NCBI GenBank assembly: GCA_003116995.1
Contig: BDSL01000046.1
Span: 1-64,000 of the forward strand
DNA length: 64,000 nt
DNA from: Yamagishiella unicocca
Taxonomy: Eukaryota; Chlorophyta; Chlorophyceae; Chlamydomonadales; Volvocaceae
Direction: 5' to 3'
The notes beneath the pieces were generated by a model, which was not told where the DNA came from, made no database searches, and was given only the letters and a program-made list of their open reading frames with translations. Below are positions 11,301 through 23,632 of this stretch, one piece after another. Position numbers and translations under genes: made by a program. Each line of letters begins with the position of its first letter. Position 1 is the first letter of the stretch.

Positions 11301-13338
11301 CTTGCACGCCCCTTTCTCCCAATATACTACCCACTCCCGCCGTGAAAACTCAGGTGACCTAGGTACAGCTGAGGTGGTGCCCGAGGTGTACCAGATGACG
11401 ACCAATGTGACATGGCTGACCCGTGAGTACTCCGTCGCCACCACTGTCATCATCACCCCCCACCACGAGGGTGTGCTGCCTCCTGCTCGGCCGCCCTTCT
11501 CGATCAACGACTGCGATCTCGGCCTGCTGTTTAATGCTGCCGTAAAATTGCGACTGCAACGCTGTGGTTAATGCAGACTGGGGTTTGACGACAGACAAGG
11601 CGTCGTCAGGCTGGCACAGAGCGCACCGGCCGGAAAAGGTGAGTCATGGGGGGAGGGAATGGTTTTCGCTGGACTCGCTGGAGTCCGGATCGACCGCAAA
11701 TATGCAGCACGCTCGTTGACTGCATAGGATTTCGTATGCGGCTGCCATGGTGGATGCCCATACTGAAACCGGATACAGGCTCGGTGTCCTCTTTGCAATA
11801 CACAGGTTCGTTGCCGCTGATTGACAGTCCGGGCAAAGCAGTGGAGTGGTAGGACACTCCTCAGCTGTTGTCCATGTACTCATATGACCCACGTCGTCGT
11901 CCTAGCTCCCGATCTCAGAGTCGTGGTTGGGTTCGATTTGTTTTTGGCTGCCCTTGCTGCAAATCCCCTCCGGCAACCAGGACGTGGTGATCCCTGTGTA
12001 CCTGTCGCCTGGTCTTCTTAAACACTTCGGGCTGGACCAGACACCGCTGCATCCATTAATGGAGAAGCATGCACGGAACACGACTTTCTTCTTTGCAGGT
12101 TCGTTAGGGGTCAAAGCGGGCTGCACCTGTTGGATAGTACTGTAATTCTGGATTATGAGTGGTATGGCCGGCCGAGGCAGGCTAGGGATGTTTGACAAGC
12201 TCGATAGAAGTGGGTGGCAGCAATCGGGGCCCTTGCACCAACCGGTTGACAGGGCTAGACCACGCTGCTTGCTTAGCGTTGGTGACAACATGCCAGTGGT
12301 GGGTGCCATATTTTGACACTCATATCAATCTGAAGAGCTTGGCGAGCACTGCATCTGCCGCCGTCGAAGGCCTTGCTCCCAGGGTTTCACCCTGGGCCGC
12401 ACGCGCCCCACCTCATGTGATCCCGATTGTATGATGATTCCTTCCACCCCACACTGCATCATGCCCAACCCTGCACCCTTCGTCTAGGCCGCATCTGCGG
12501 CGACCGGCACCCGCCTGCCAACGGGTTCTGGCCCAACTGTGGCCCGCAAAGCACTGGCTATAGCGCCGGTGTACGACAGCTCGTGCACTACCACCACTGG
12601 AACCGCACGGGCTACCACGTGGTGTTGCACGAGAAGCGGTACGGCAATATGCTTGCCAGCACCCGCTTCTGCCTGGCGCCTCTGGGTGGAGGCCATGGGC
12701 AGCGCCAGATCATTGTGTCGTTTATGGGCTGCGTGCCAGTAAGCATCGCCGATAATGTGTACGAGCCATTTGAGCCACAGACCGACTGGACGGAGTTCGC
12801 TGTGCGGCCGGCGGAGGCTGACATCCCGCGCCTGCACGAGATCCTGGAGGCAATCACCCCGGAGCAGTACGCGGCTAAGCAGGTGGCCCTGAGATGTGCG
12901 GCGCAGCACCTTATGTACAGCAGCTTTGTGGGCGGCCTGTTTGGTGAGGATGGTCGCTATGATGCCTTTGAAACCACTCTGGAGGTGCTGCGGGTCAAAG
13001 CGGCGCACCCGGACGCACCGCCGGACCAGTATCGGCAGTTGGATAGGGATTTCGACCTGTTCATGTCCTGCAAGGATCCACCCAACTGGAATGTGTTCGG
13101 CCCGGCCCCCAATATGTGGGGCTTGACACAGGAGGCAGGCCTGGGAAACGGAGCAACAGAGACAGGCGGGAACAGTAGCAAATCCAACCCGCTGTGTAGC
13201 CATTCGATGATGGACCGGGGGAGAATGCCATGCGAGGTGTTTGTGCTGGGGTCATCTAAGTCTCACGGTGTCCCAGGGGGCATAATATGTGTCAGGTCAA
13301 AACACAACCTGGGCAAGTGCCCACGGATATGGCTGTAA
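8358..13338 (+). CDS. EGF-domain exostosin-like glycosyltransferase, copy 1
   Basis: Predicted type II Golgi/ER membrane glycosyltransferase of the exostosin (GT47-like) family; acceptor sugar unknown. Ten exons: 8358-8426, 8501-8583, 8659-8846, 9853-9988, 10463-10561, 10969-11099, 11354-11422, 11577-11638, 11981-12098, 12488-13338, giving 601 aa. All junctions are GT-AG and in frame. Residues about 8-22 (FQILAFLFVTVIIIN) form a signal anchor. Two EGF-like modules follow: the first has CPEGC, GTC, CDCP and NDC; the second has CLNNC, GEC, CHC and ADC. The exostosin domain covers about residues 140-510, with WIYIYELP, YFIPVRQR, VVIPVYLSP, HHWNRTG, CLAPLGGGHGQRQI and ADIPRLHEIL. A Cys-containing tail ends at KCPRIWL. 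The start ATG is the first in the anchor exon. DNA is less GC-rich than in copy 2, and the last five coding blocks are fused into one exon. The family call is secure; the substrate is not. Confidence 0.93.
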
Positions 13339-14656
13339 GCAAGTGGTATGTTGAGGTGGTCCGCCGGCTTATGTCACTGCACATGAGGTACCTTGCGCTA
13401 CCGTACGGCTCGGTGTTCAAACGGCTTGACCGCTGCATGTACCCATGGGTGCTCCTTTCATAGGGCCACTTGGTACTGCTCGGCAATGTAAACGCACGCA
13501 TTACTTAATTTTAGGGACTGACGGTACCTTTAGTAGGTTTTAACCTCAAATCGTGGGTTATGATACCTGTGGAGATTGACATTCGCCTTATTGACCCAGC
13601 GCCCGACAATCCTGGGTAGAGCACGGCAAGCTGGTATTTTGGTGATCAAATGAGCGCAAACATTATGTGCGCAACATATGCGGAGCCCACAAGATCGACA
13701 ACCGGTAGACCGACCGCACAGATAATACATTAGCGACGCGGCGCGCATGTAAGCTTTGGACTTGACAGAAGATGCGACAACATGTGTGTTCGCATCTGGG
13801 TTCATGGCTTCTGTGGTGAAGGTATCGACCGGAACGTAGTGCAGGGCAGTTGCGGCTCTTTAAGGCCCTACATGCCTCTGCCCTCGCCTTGCCTCATACT
13901 GACAACGAAGAAATGAGCAGCATGGAGTCCTCGACTTAGTTTGATGGCTACAGAACGTTTGCCGCGTTGCGGGTGGCGGAGTTGCGCAGCATGGTTGCTG
14001 ATGTTACTAACGATGGCCGCTCCCAATCGGCACTTCCAGGTTGGTGCTAAATGCGTGTTTTCATTGAACGGGGGCGACCGGCGATGGCGTATGTGACAGC
14101 AAGGAGAGAAAAGTGACCGTTTCGACTGAAATGGCTGACAGTTTGCATATGTGGAGTTAAGAAGCTCTTTGAGTACGGTGGGCATATGCGATATTGAGCG
14201 GGGCTAGGGGCGCAGCTGGCTTGTTCGGATGCTGCCGCTGGTGTCCTGCGAAATCCTGCTTCACCATAGGTCAATACGGTGCTAAGCATCGAGCGTCTAT
14301 GTTGTGGTGCACAGTACGGCATGCCGATAACCGCAACGGTGGTCGGGCTGCCTGGGTTTTGCCTTGTCCCCTCCTGCACGTACCAGGCTGCGCGGGCTGC
14401 CTGCACCTCCTAACGTAACAAAGTGCTCGTTGCCAAATAGCATGCGGGTCAGACACCCGTTCCCTCCCGCGCGATGCGTCATCAGTCTTCGCCTCATTCA
14501 CATCGTCCCCTTCCCAATTCCCCTACACGCATCTCTCCGCCTTCCCCGTACGTTGCGCGCCATCAGCCCTAGCCACGCTATCGTGCATGCCATGCTTCCA
14601 TACCCCATCCTTGCAGCCCAGCCCCAATACTCACCCTGCAACCTCTCTTACCCCAG
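13339..14656. other. Intergenic / unresolved 5' region between exostosin paralogues
   Basis: This contains the 3' UTR of copy 1 and must contain the promoter and first exon(s) of copy 2. I looked for a signal-anchor exon like that of copy 1. A short hydrophobic frame opening with MPITATVVGLPGFCLV at about 14,320 is possible but has a weak donor, so it is not called. Confidence 0.5.
13487..13491 (+). terminator. Candidate TGTAA poly(A) signal, exostosin copy 1
   Basis: TGTAA, the usual chlamydomonad polyadenylation signal, lies about 150 nt past the stop. The stop codon context itself (CTGTAAG) also contains TGTAA but is too close to be the likely signal. Confidence 0.4.
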
Positions 14657-17600
14657 CTGCGCTGTGGCTTCTGGAGCCCCTGGCTCGCAGCCGCCAACGC
14701 CAGCCCCGTTGTGGCCCCCAAGACTGCGCCCACCGCTGACCCGGGCAGTAGCGGCTCCTTGCACAGCAACCACGAGGAGCAGCAGCTTAGCTTCGGAGGT
14801 GGGAGAAAGTGCCCGGGCAGCTGCGCCCTGTACGGCACCTGCAACGAGGAGCTGGGCAGGTGGGCAGCCTGGGAAAAAGGGGGAGTCCAGGAGGCGCGGG
14901 AGCGGGGTGGGGGTTGCGATGGACGTTGATGGACAGCTGGCCGCCTGGAGGAGTGTCATGCCGGCATTACAAGGAGTCGAGCCAAGCCAAGTAGACTTTG
15001 GCGTCGATGTTAGTAGCGAAGTGTGATTTGTGGTGACTACAAGCCGCCTGGGTCCGTTGAGAGGATCGCGGTGCCCCTCCTCCCCCTCCCCTCCTTGCAT
15101 TCCGGCTGCCGGTTACATTTCCTTTTCACCCGTATCACCTGGTTGTCATCAGTTGTCCATCCATATCGGGCTACCTGTAACGCCCGCACCCCTTCCATCC
15201 CCCTGCTGCAGTTGCGACTGCCCCCGCGACCGCGATGGGCCCGACTGCTCCGTCCAGCTGGTCCGTCGGGCGTTGCTTCGCCGGTGCAAGAGCCAGGGCT
15301 ACACCAGCGTCAAGGAGTGTTTGAAAAGCGACCAGGTGGGCGATGATGTGTTGGGATGCTGGCACAACCACTTACTAACGCATTGCATTGCCTCTCTGGA
15401 TCCATGGCGGAAGGGCAGGATGGCGGGGGAGTGGGGGCGGTGATAGCGTGGAGGTGGACTCGGGTATTCGGTGGAGCCAAGGTACAAGGGGGGGGAGATA
15501 GCGGGGGAGCCCAGCGGGCTGGGGTAGTGCTGGTGAAGGCAGCTGGAAGGTGTCAGCCCTCCAGGGTGGCGGGACGGGACCTACCCACACCGCATCATCC
15601 CAACCCGCGTCCGCACAACCCTCTATTGGTGCGCCACAGAGCTGCGTCAACGGTTGCAACCGTCGCGGCAAGTGCGATGCGGGGTTCTGCCACTGCAAGC
15701 CAGGTGAGGTGGGCAAGGAGTACAGGCAGGGAGGCAGGCAGTGCAGGCTTCTGAGCAGGGCGCCGGGCCGCTGGGAGCAGCGGCTGTTTGCGGTTGGGCA
15801 CATCACCAAACCTGCGACCTTAACCGTCAGCCCCCACCCTCACCACGGTTGCAGGCCACTACGGTACCGACTGCTCTCTCTCCCTGGGCCCGGACGGCAA
15901 GCCCGTACTGCTGTCCCGAGACGGCTACACGCCCCGGGAGAAGCGGCCCTGGGTGTACATGTACGAGCTGCCCCCCAAGCTGTCGGCGTGGTAAGCCAGC
16001 CAGCGCAGCCGCCGCCTCACCCCTACCCCTCACCAGTACCCCATCCTCGCCCTCACCCCGAAGCACCGTTGTCCATTGGGATTCGAGCGGTCGTCGGAGG
16101 CCGGGTGCGAATGCTGGTGGCTATGCCGCCAACGGAGCGCTGATCCCCCCTGGCCTTTCCCCCGCTTCCCGCTCCCTTCACCCCTGCCCCCTTGTCCCCC
16201 TCCCGGTCCCCCTCCGATTTTGTCTCGTATGATAAATACACGTTTCTACACTGCTCTCCCCCCGCCGGTGCGTGCGGGGCGTGGGTCAACTCTCCGCTCA
16301 GGTACAACTTCAAGCGCCTGGATCGGCCCCTGCACCTGTACCTGTGGCAGCGCCTGCTCAGCAGCGGGGCCAGGGTGGCGGACGGCGACCTGGCGGACTA
16401 CTACCTCATACCCGTGCGTCAGAGGTGGTGAGCGGCACCGCAGCGGTGCGGCGCCGGGTCGCGGAGGGGCGGGGGGCAGCGCGCTAGGCGGAAGCGTGGG
16501 GTGAGGCGGCGGTTGGAATGCGCTGTGGGGTGGGGCGGGTATTGAGAGGGGGGGGCGGTGAGCGGTCAGCCGGTGCAGTGCTTGTCAGGCCCCCTACAGG
16601 CGGCTCCTGGCAACGTGTGGATGGGTTGCTGCCGGGGTGGTTTCGGCACAAGCCCACGGCAAGGGTAGTTAGCAGCCCCCTGGCCTGTCACCCTTCCGCC
16701 TGCCCCGCGGCGACTAAGGCGGCGCATCGGCGAGGCGGCGGCTAACCCCCGGGTGTCTTGTGCTGACTGGAAAGTCCGGGGGGCGTCAGGCGGTGCACCG
16801 GGGACCGTTTGATGTCACGCGGCGATCGGGGTGCCTGTTGCTGTCCGGGCATCTGCCCAGCCATGATTTCGAACCCGCTCTACCCTCATGCCCCACCGCC
16901 CCTTCAACCCGCGGGCCAGCTTTTCCGATTCGGTCGTGCTGCGGGAGGCCATCGAGCACATCCAGCAGCACTACCCCTGGTGGAACCGGACAGGAGGAGG
17001 GCACCGGCACGTGATTGTACAGACGGGTGGGGGCGGGGGCGGGGGGCCAGAGGGGGAAGCGTCCGGTTGGTGTGGAGGTGTTGTGTGTAGCGGTTGTACT
17101 ATACCGGCGTTCGCCTTCGCCGCTACAGCAGCAACGAACCACTCCGGTACACGGACGCGGCCCCCCTCAAGGGCATCTTACTTCCCCTCGCGGCCTCGAT
17201 CCCGCGATGTTGTACGGCACGCTGCGGAGCCGCTGGTTTCGGAGCCCCAGGCAGCGTTCTCCCGCCTGAGGGGCCACCACGCTAGAATCGCCCGACCTAA
17301 CCGGGCCCAGACTGCCCCGTACCCCCAACCCTCTGCAGCCCATCCTGCTCCGCCTCTATCCGTATGCTACGGCTTTCCTCGCTGCCCCTGTCACAACTGC
17401 CGACTGCCCCCAGGCGACTGGGGCCGCGGGGAGGTCGACGTGGACGTCAGGGCCATGACCTGGAACGCGACTTGGCTCACACGTGAGGCGGGGTGTCGGA
17501 GGGCGGGGGCCGCGTGAGGGCCTGGAACTCCGGCTGGGCAGGTCCACCCTTTGCTGCGGAAGTCTAGCTTTTCATTTGGCTGCCCGGCATGGTGGTATGG

Positions 17601-20600
17601 GAGCTGGCTGGCGGCTGCGGATACAGCTACCGGTGCCCCGGGGGGGGGGGTTATGGGGGCTGTTGAGTACACCGCACTGACCGGGCAGCCATGCGGGTGC
17701 GGTTCGCCAGTGAAAGCGGCATAAGGTTGCGGCGCGCATTCTGGCGGGGTCGAATGAAGGATCTATCCGACTCCGTCCGCCCGGGCTGTGTCCGTTTCCA
17801 TGTATATGCATCCGCCCGCATCCAAGCAGTACACTAGCTCTCCCAAACCGCAACTGCCACACTGTCTTCCGGCGCCTGCCGCAGACTGGGGCCTCACCAC
17901 CAAGCGGCCCATTATCAGGTGGACACCCGCCTTCCGTCCGGACAAGGTGGGCAGGCAGCCAGGGAAGGAGAGGGACCTTGTGGGGAATAATGCGTCAGCC
18001 TGGGCACGGAAGGGGCATGGCTAGCTGAGTGTGGCTTTGGCACCGAGCGCCCGCACCGCTTGCCTGCGCGCGCCTGCCTTGCACACTTCCTTGCCCGGCT
18101 CCAATCCGCCTCGTTCCGCACCCCCTGCCGCCCCGCTGCCTCTATCCTGTCGACCTCCTGGTCGCGGCGGTACCGGTGCCCCTGCTGGCTGCCGATGTGC
18201 GCAGGACGTGGTCATCCCCGTCTACATTTCCCCCGGCCACTTCACCAAGTTTGGCATGACACGGTCGCCGCTCAACCCTTCCGTGCGAGTGCGCGGCCGT
18301 AACGCCAGCACCCTCTTCTTCGCGGGTCGCATCTGCCACGACGCCAAGTAAGGCGGAGGGTCGGGGGCGGAAGCGAAGGGACCGGGGTGCAGGGACGGCA
18401 GGGAGCAGCCCCCTGAGGGCGACCCCTTAAGGTAACATAGCAGCGGATAGCGAAGAGCAACGCTCAGTGCCCTCTTCCACCCCCCACCCCCACTTCGCCA
18501 CCAGGCGGCCCGACGCCGCCACATTCCCCCGCTGCGGCGACGACACGGCAGATTGGTACGGCGGAGGTATCCGGGAGAAGGTGGGATGGGGATACGGTGG
18601 GGTGGGGCGCGAGCTGGGGCCAGAGGGCGGGGGCGTTGGTGTTTTTCAGGTCTAAAACTGGCGTAGCAACCAGGTAGTAGGACAATGGACCCATATGTTG
18701 CGCACGTAGGTCTCCCTCCATCCTCAAACCCACATCATACTGACCCTTTTCACTGTCTCGGCGGGTCGTCTGAGCGGCGCCTTGAGGGTGTTCTACGGCC
18801 TTCTGCGTCAATGCCTTCCACTCCTAACATGTTCCCGATTCCCATGAACACCCTACCCCCACAACCCCCACCCCCGCCCTCCAGGTGTTTGTTGCCCACT
18901 GGAACCGTACCGGCTTCCGGATAACCCGCTCAGAGCCCCGCTACGGCCACTACCTGTCGCACTCTGCCTACTGCCTGGCGCCACCCGGGGCAGGACACGG
19001 ACAGCGCCAGATCCAGGTGTGAGCCGCCAGCACTGCTGCGAGGGGGGGGCGGCGGTATCATTGGGGGGGCGGGAGTCAGCTGCGAGAGGGGTGGCCGGAT
19101 CGGCTAGACGTAGGTGGGAGGAGGGAGTCGACTGCAGAGGAGAAGGCTGGAGTCGGCTGCGCGGGGAAGCCATGGTCGACTGCGAGGGTGGAGGAGGTAC
19201 AAGAGGGAACCCGGGGGGAGGGGAAGGCGTCTGCGAGGGGGGAGGCAGGATCGGCTGCGGGGGGGGGGATCGGCTGCGAGGGGGAGGATGAATGAGAGGA
19301 GACCCGTACAGGGGAGGAGGGGGTCGGCTCCGACGGGGGGCGACAGGAAGGAAGCTGCGAGCGGGGTCGGGAATTGGTGGCAAGGGGGAGGCGGGAGTCG
19401 GTCGTGACGAGGGAGGCGGGAGGCGACGCTAGCTGCAAAGAGGATGGCATAAAAACCGTTTACGCGTCATGGATAGGATAGCGGGCGCATTGTCTTCGGA
19501 TACCTAAGTTCTGGGCGCATCCTGGAGCACTTTGATTGACTACCGATAAACCCGTGGAGGCGGCCCGTCGGGGCTGTTGAAAGGAAAAGATAACGGGCAA
19601 GCAAAAGTGCGGTAACGTGTAACGCGTATGACGGAGAAAGGGGTGCACAGAATGGGGTGCGGCCGGAGTCGGCCGCGAGGAGGCGGGAGACCGCTGCGAG
19701 AGGGGTGGCCGGATCGGCTAGACGTAGGTGGGAGGAGGGAGTCGACTGCAGAGGAGAAGGCTGGAGTCGGCTGCGCGGGGAAGCCATGGTCGACTGCGAG
19801 GGTGGAGGAGGTACAAGAGGGAACCCGGGGGGAGGGGAAGGCGTCTGCGAGGGGGGAGGCAGGATCGGCTGCGGGGGGGGGATCGGCTGCGAGGGGGAGG
19901 ATGAATGAGAGGAGACCCGTACAGGGGAGGAGGGGGTCGGCTCCGACGGGGGGCGACAGGAAGGAAGCTGCGAGCGGGGTCGGGAATTGGTGGCAAGGGG
20001 GAGGCGGGAGTCGGTCGTGACGAGGGAGGCGGGAGGCGACGCTAGCTGCAAAGAGGATGGCATAAAAACCGTTTACGCGTCATGGATAGGATAGCGGGCG
20101 CATTGTCTTCGGATACCTAAGTTCTGGGCGCATCCTGGAGCACTTTGATTGACTACCGATAAACCCGTGGAGGCGGCCCGTCGGGGCTGTTGAAAGGAAA
20201 AGATAACGGGCAAGCAAAAGTGCGGTAACGTGTAACGCGTATGACGGAGAAAGGGGTGCACAGAATGGGGTGCGGCCGGAGTCGGCCGCGAGGAGGCGGG
20301 AGGCCGCTGCGAGGGGGAAGGACTTCTCACGCGCCTGGATTCCTCCGCCAGCACCCTCTTGGTGACGCCCTCGCCCCTGTCGTCACCGCGTCCCTCCACT
20401 GCTGTATAAGATACTTCACTGCCGTATGACATATTTGTGCCTGTATAAACTATTGGCAGCAGCAACTCACGTCACCCGTCGTTAGGCGTATGCTAGTCGC
20501 CATCATTACCGACGTCAGCAGCCCCAGGGGTCTTCGCTCCGTGCAGTCTTCGCTCTCCAGCCGTATGCCCGGGCCACAGACTTCCCCTCATACCCACCGC

Positions 20601-22326
20601 CCCCGGCCCCGGTCCCCCCCCCGCCTCCGCCCGCACCCCGCAGGCCCTCTTCATGGGCTGCTCCCCGGTCACAGTGGGGGACGACATCGCGGAGCCTTTC
20701 GAGCCGGCTGTGAGCTGGCAGGACTGGGGGGTGCGGGTGGCGGAGGCGGATATTCCGCGCATGCACGAGATCCTGGCGGCAGTGACGCCCGAGGAGATGG
20801 AGGCCAAGAGGGTGCGGAGGGGCCGGAGGGGGGGACCTAGCGTGCATCGAGGTCCAAGGGGGCTGTATGGGCTTCCAGGGGCCTGGGAGGGACTTCGTGA
20901 GGTCTGAGCGCCCCGAAGGAAATTTATCGCTCATTACTGCCTTATTGCGTTACAGCAGATAACACACACGAGGCCAGTCGGTGGCCGCCAAAGTTCGTCA
21001 GATCAGCCCAGAAGCCCACCGTGGGAGGCCACGCTACGACCGGCACTTCAGACCCCAATCGCCTCTTCACAAAAAGTCCCACACCACCGAAACCCCGCCT
21101 CTTAAAATCGCACTAGTGGCCGATTATGCTACCAGTACCCGTGTTGCACCGAGGGTCGCTGCGACCCAGGCGCTGCGCGCCGCTGTCGACACCACCATCG
21201 AGAAGACTCGTCCAATCGCGCTGCAGCACACCGGACGCAGAGACACCTACCGGAAGCAATTAGAACGCAACCGGCGGCGACTGTGTACAGCCTGCGGTGA
21301 AGTCCCCGGGTTGGAGGGTTGGGAACTATGGAGGCCACCGTCCCGGCAGAGGGGCAACGCCTCTTAGTACTCACAAAGCACAAACAGCAGTTCACAAGCC
21401 CGAGCAAAGACGGCCCTAATATCGACCAGGCCGCTTCCTGCCGTACACATACGTCACCCGCATCAGGGACACGCTGCTTCCACGCAGTACCGGCGGTACC
21501 GTCGCGATGATGAAGTGCCTTGTCTTCACTCAGAGGGCTGCAGCAGAGAGGGAGGGCAGGAGCAACTCGGAGGAGCGGCCAGTCCGACAGGACTACCCTT
21601 ATTGGTCTCATCCCAAGACCCCACTGCCCATGAGGCCCACACACACCCCAGGCTCCTTGTTGCCCTTCCCCATTGGTCCCTCGTCGTCCCCCTTCGTCCC
21701 TCCCGCGCCCCCAGGCCCGCATGCACTGCGCCGCACAGCACATGCTTTACAGCTCCATCACGGGCGCCATCCTGGGGGAGGACGGCCGCTACGACGCGTT
21801 CGAGACCATGCTAGAGGTGCTGAGGGTGCGGGCGGCGCACCCAGATGCGCCACAGGAAGATTTCAGGCGGCTTGATCCGGATTTCGACGCCTTTATGTCG
21901 TGCAAGCCGCCGCCCGGCTTCAAGTGGCTGTCTGGACTCCCGGCTGCGGGTTCCACAGACGACGAGGGCGAGGATGGGGAAGGAGGCGGGGAGGAGGGCA
22001 GCGGCGGGGAGCAGGAGCAGGCGCGCAAAGAGGAGGGGGGGGAGGGCGCGGCAGGCGGTGCGCCGGGGAGCGGGGGGGACGGCAGTGGGAGCGAAGACGG
22101 GGGCGGCCCCGGCGAGGGGGGAGGGCTGATCCGTTCTCCGGCTCCAGCGACGGCCGGCAAGCCGCCCTCGGTCCTGTGCAGCCACTCCACAGTGGATATG
22201 CACCACCGCGAGCGCACTTGCTACTACTTCCTGCGCGGCAGCGGGTACATGGGGGTGCCCGGGGGGGCCATATGTGCGCGCGGCCACCGGTACAGGTTGG
22301 CGGCCTGCCCGAGGCTGTGGGGTTGA
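14657..22326 (+). CDS. EGF-domain exostosin-like glycosyltransferase, copy 2 (5' exon unresolved)
   Basis: Tandem paralogue of the gene just upstream, with the same module order: EGF-like (CPGSC, GTC, CDCP, PDC), second EGF-like (CVNGC, GKC, CHC, TDC), exostosin domain, Cys-rich tail ending ACPRLWG. Thirteen exons are seen: 14657-14859, 15212-15335, 15640-15703, 15855-15990, 16302-16424, 16920-17026, 17414-17482, 17885-17946, 18205-18347, 18505-18580, 18885-19016, 20644-20811, 21715-22326, giving 672 in-frame codons. Exons of 136, 69 and 62 nt match copy 1 exactly. Key motifs are WVYMYELP, YYLIPVRQ, VVIPVYISP, HWNRTG, CLAPPGAGHGQRQI and ADIPRMHEIL. The last exon contains an inserted-looking Asp/Glu/Gly/Ser-rich linker (about 21,955-22,140) absent in copy 1. 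The N-terminal membrane anchor should lie in an exon before 14,657. The intron 19,017-20,643 carries a 613-bp tandem duplication. Confidence 0.9.
19082..20308 (+). repeat. Tandem duplication, two ~613-bp copies, inside an intron
   Basis: 19,082-19,695 and 19,696-20,308 are near-identical direct copies, starting at GCGAGAGGGGTGGCC; they differ by a 1-nt change in a G run and few substitutions. Each copy has a G-rich, GTCGGCTGCGAG-type part and one ~120-bp dispersed repeat. The high identity points to a recent event. It lies wholly in the intron before the ALFMGC exon of exostosin copy 2, so it should not affect coding. Confidence 0.93.
19447..19573 (+). repeat. Copy of ~120-bp dispersed repeat
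   Basis: Best-preserved copy: AAAAACCGTTTACGCGTCAT, then GGATAGGATAGC, GGGCGCATTG, GGGCGCATCCTGGAGCAC, TTGACTACCGATAAACCCGT and GGAGGCGG. Its duplicate is at 20,060-20,186. Confidence 0.85.
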
Positions 22327-23049
22327 TTGATGGCGAGAGTGCGGCGAGGAGGGGGTAGGGGGCATGATGCGGCGGGGCAGGATTGGTGCGGGGAAAGGTG
22401 AAGGCGAAATCCAAAGCTAGGAACACGGCAGTCGTTGAATGGGAAGTTTTCGGCTGGGGGGTAGCGAGGAAAATGATGGAAACGAGATAGGAGGAAGAAA
22501 TATGTGTTGTGGGTTTGGGGGGCCGGGTTGGACTGGGCGCGGAAAGAGGACACAGTCTTCCGGCGGCAAGATAGGGTTTCCAGATAACTGTTTCATTGAA
22601 CGAGATGTGGTCGGTGGGCCGTTTGTGTTATCCTTGCATAGCATCGGGAATGTCTTGCGAGACGGAGCTGGCTAGGTTTGCATGTGCCGTCAGCATGGAA
22701 CATTATCGACGTACCGTGCCCCAACCGTTCTGATGTTCCTCGCTCGATGCGACCCGTTTCTGTTCTCCAAGCCCACCCGCCGCACCGTGACACATCATGT
22801 GACTCATTGCTAACGAGCGTGGGTTGCCAAAGAGCGTGGGTCGCAGCCAGGGGCCGACAGGCGCCTTCCTGCTCCGGATCGTTCAGCTGAACATGGCTGG
22901 GGAGAGGGGTCGGAGGCGCCCCACCGAGGAGGCAGGATCGGCTGCGAAGGGCGAAGACGTATGAGAGGAAGCCCGTGGAGGGGAGGTGGGAGTCGGCTGC
23001 GAGGAGGGGGCGGGGATCGGGGAGGCGGGAGTCGGCTGCAAGGTGGGTT

Positions 23050-23178
23050 ACAAACAACAGAAACCGGTTACTCGACGTGGGAAGTGTGGATGGCGCATGG
23101 GCATCGGACATCTGGACGCGCGCACATGCTATGGGACTCGAATTGACTGTCGAAAAAACTGACCCGTCGGCGGTCGGT
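23050..23178 (+). repeat. Copy of ~120-bp dispersed repeat
   Basis: It starts AAACCGGTTACTCGACGTGG and continues through a GGCGCATGGGCATCGGACA block, CACATGCT and GAATTGACTGTCGAAAAAAC. A partial copy with GGGCGCATGCTGGAGCAC lies at 23,350-23,392. Confidence 0.7.
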
Positions 23179-23194
23179 TAAGGGACGAAAAGGG

Positions 23195-23304
23195 AACTAA
23201 TGTGTGGTAGAGTGTGGTGCGTAAAACGGAGAACCGGGGTGACGAATGGAACTAATGTGCGGTAGAGTGTGGTGCGTAAAACGGAGAACCGGGGTGGCGA
23301 ATGG
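23195..23304 (+). repeat. 55-bp direct repeat, two copies
   Basis: AACTAATGTGYGGTAGAGTG begins each copy, and GAACCGGGGTGRCGAATGG ends each. Starts are at 23,195 and 23,250, with two or three substitutions between copies. Confidence 0.9.
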
Positions 23305-23627
23305 GGACATGGGAGGGGGGAGGCGGGAATCGACCTAGTTGTGGGCGCATGCTGGAGCACTTAGCTGATGACCGAGAAACCTCTTCGAGGGGGGGTTCGA
23401 GGAAGACCCGTTGAGGGGAGGAGGGCGTCGGCTGCGAGGGGGACGAGGAGGAGGCGGCTGCGAGGGTTGATGCGGGATCGGTTTCGAGGGGGGCGGAGAG
23501 TCGCTTGCGAGGAGTGGCAAGAAGACCCGGTACCACGACAGAGGATTCGGCCGCGGGGCGCAGGAAGAGTTTGCGCGTGAAACGCACAGTATGCCGTACA
23601 TGCCGCGGCGTACCGTACGCACCATGT

Positions 23628-23632
23628 TTACA
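23628..23632 (-). terminator. Candidate TGTAA poly(A) signal, CYP28
   Basis: TGTAA on the minus strand lies about 340 nt past the CYP28 stop. It is the first good match in the expected direction. Confidence 0.35.
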
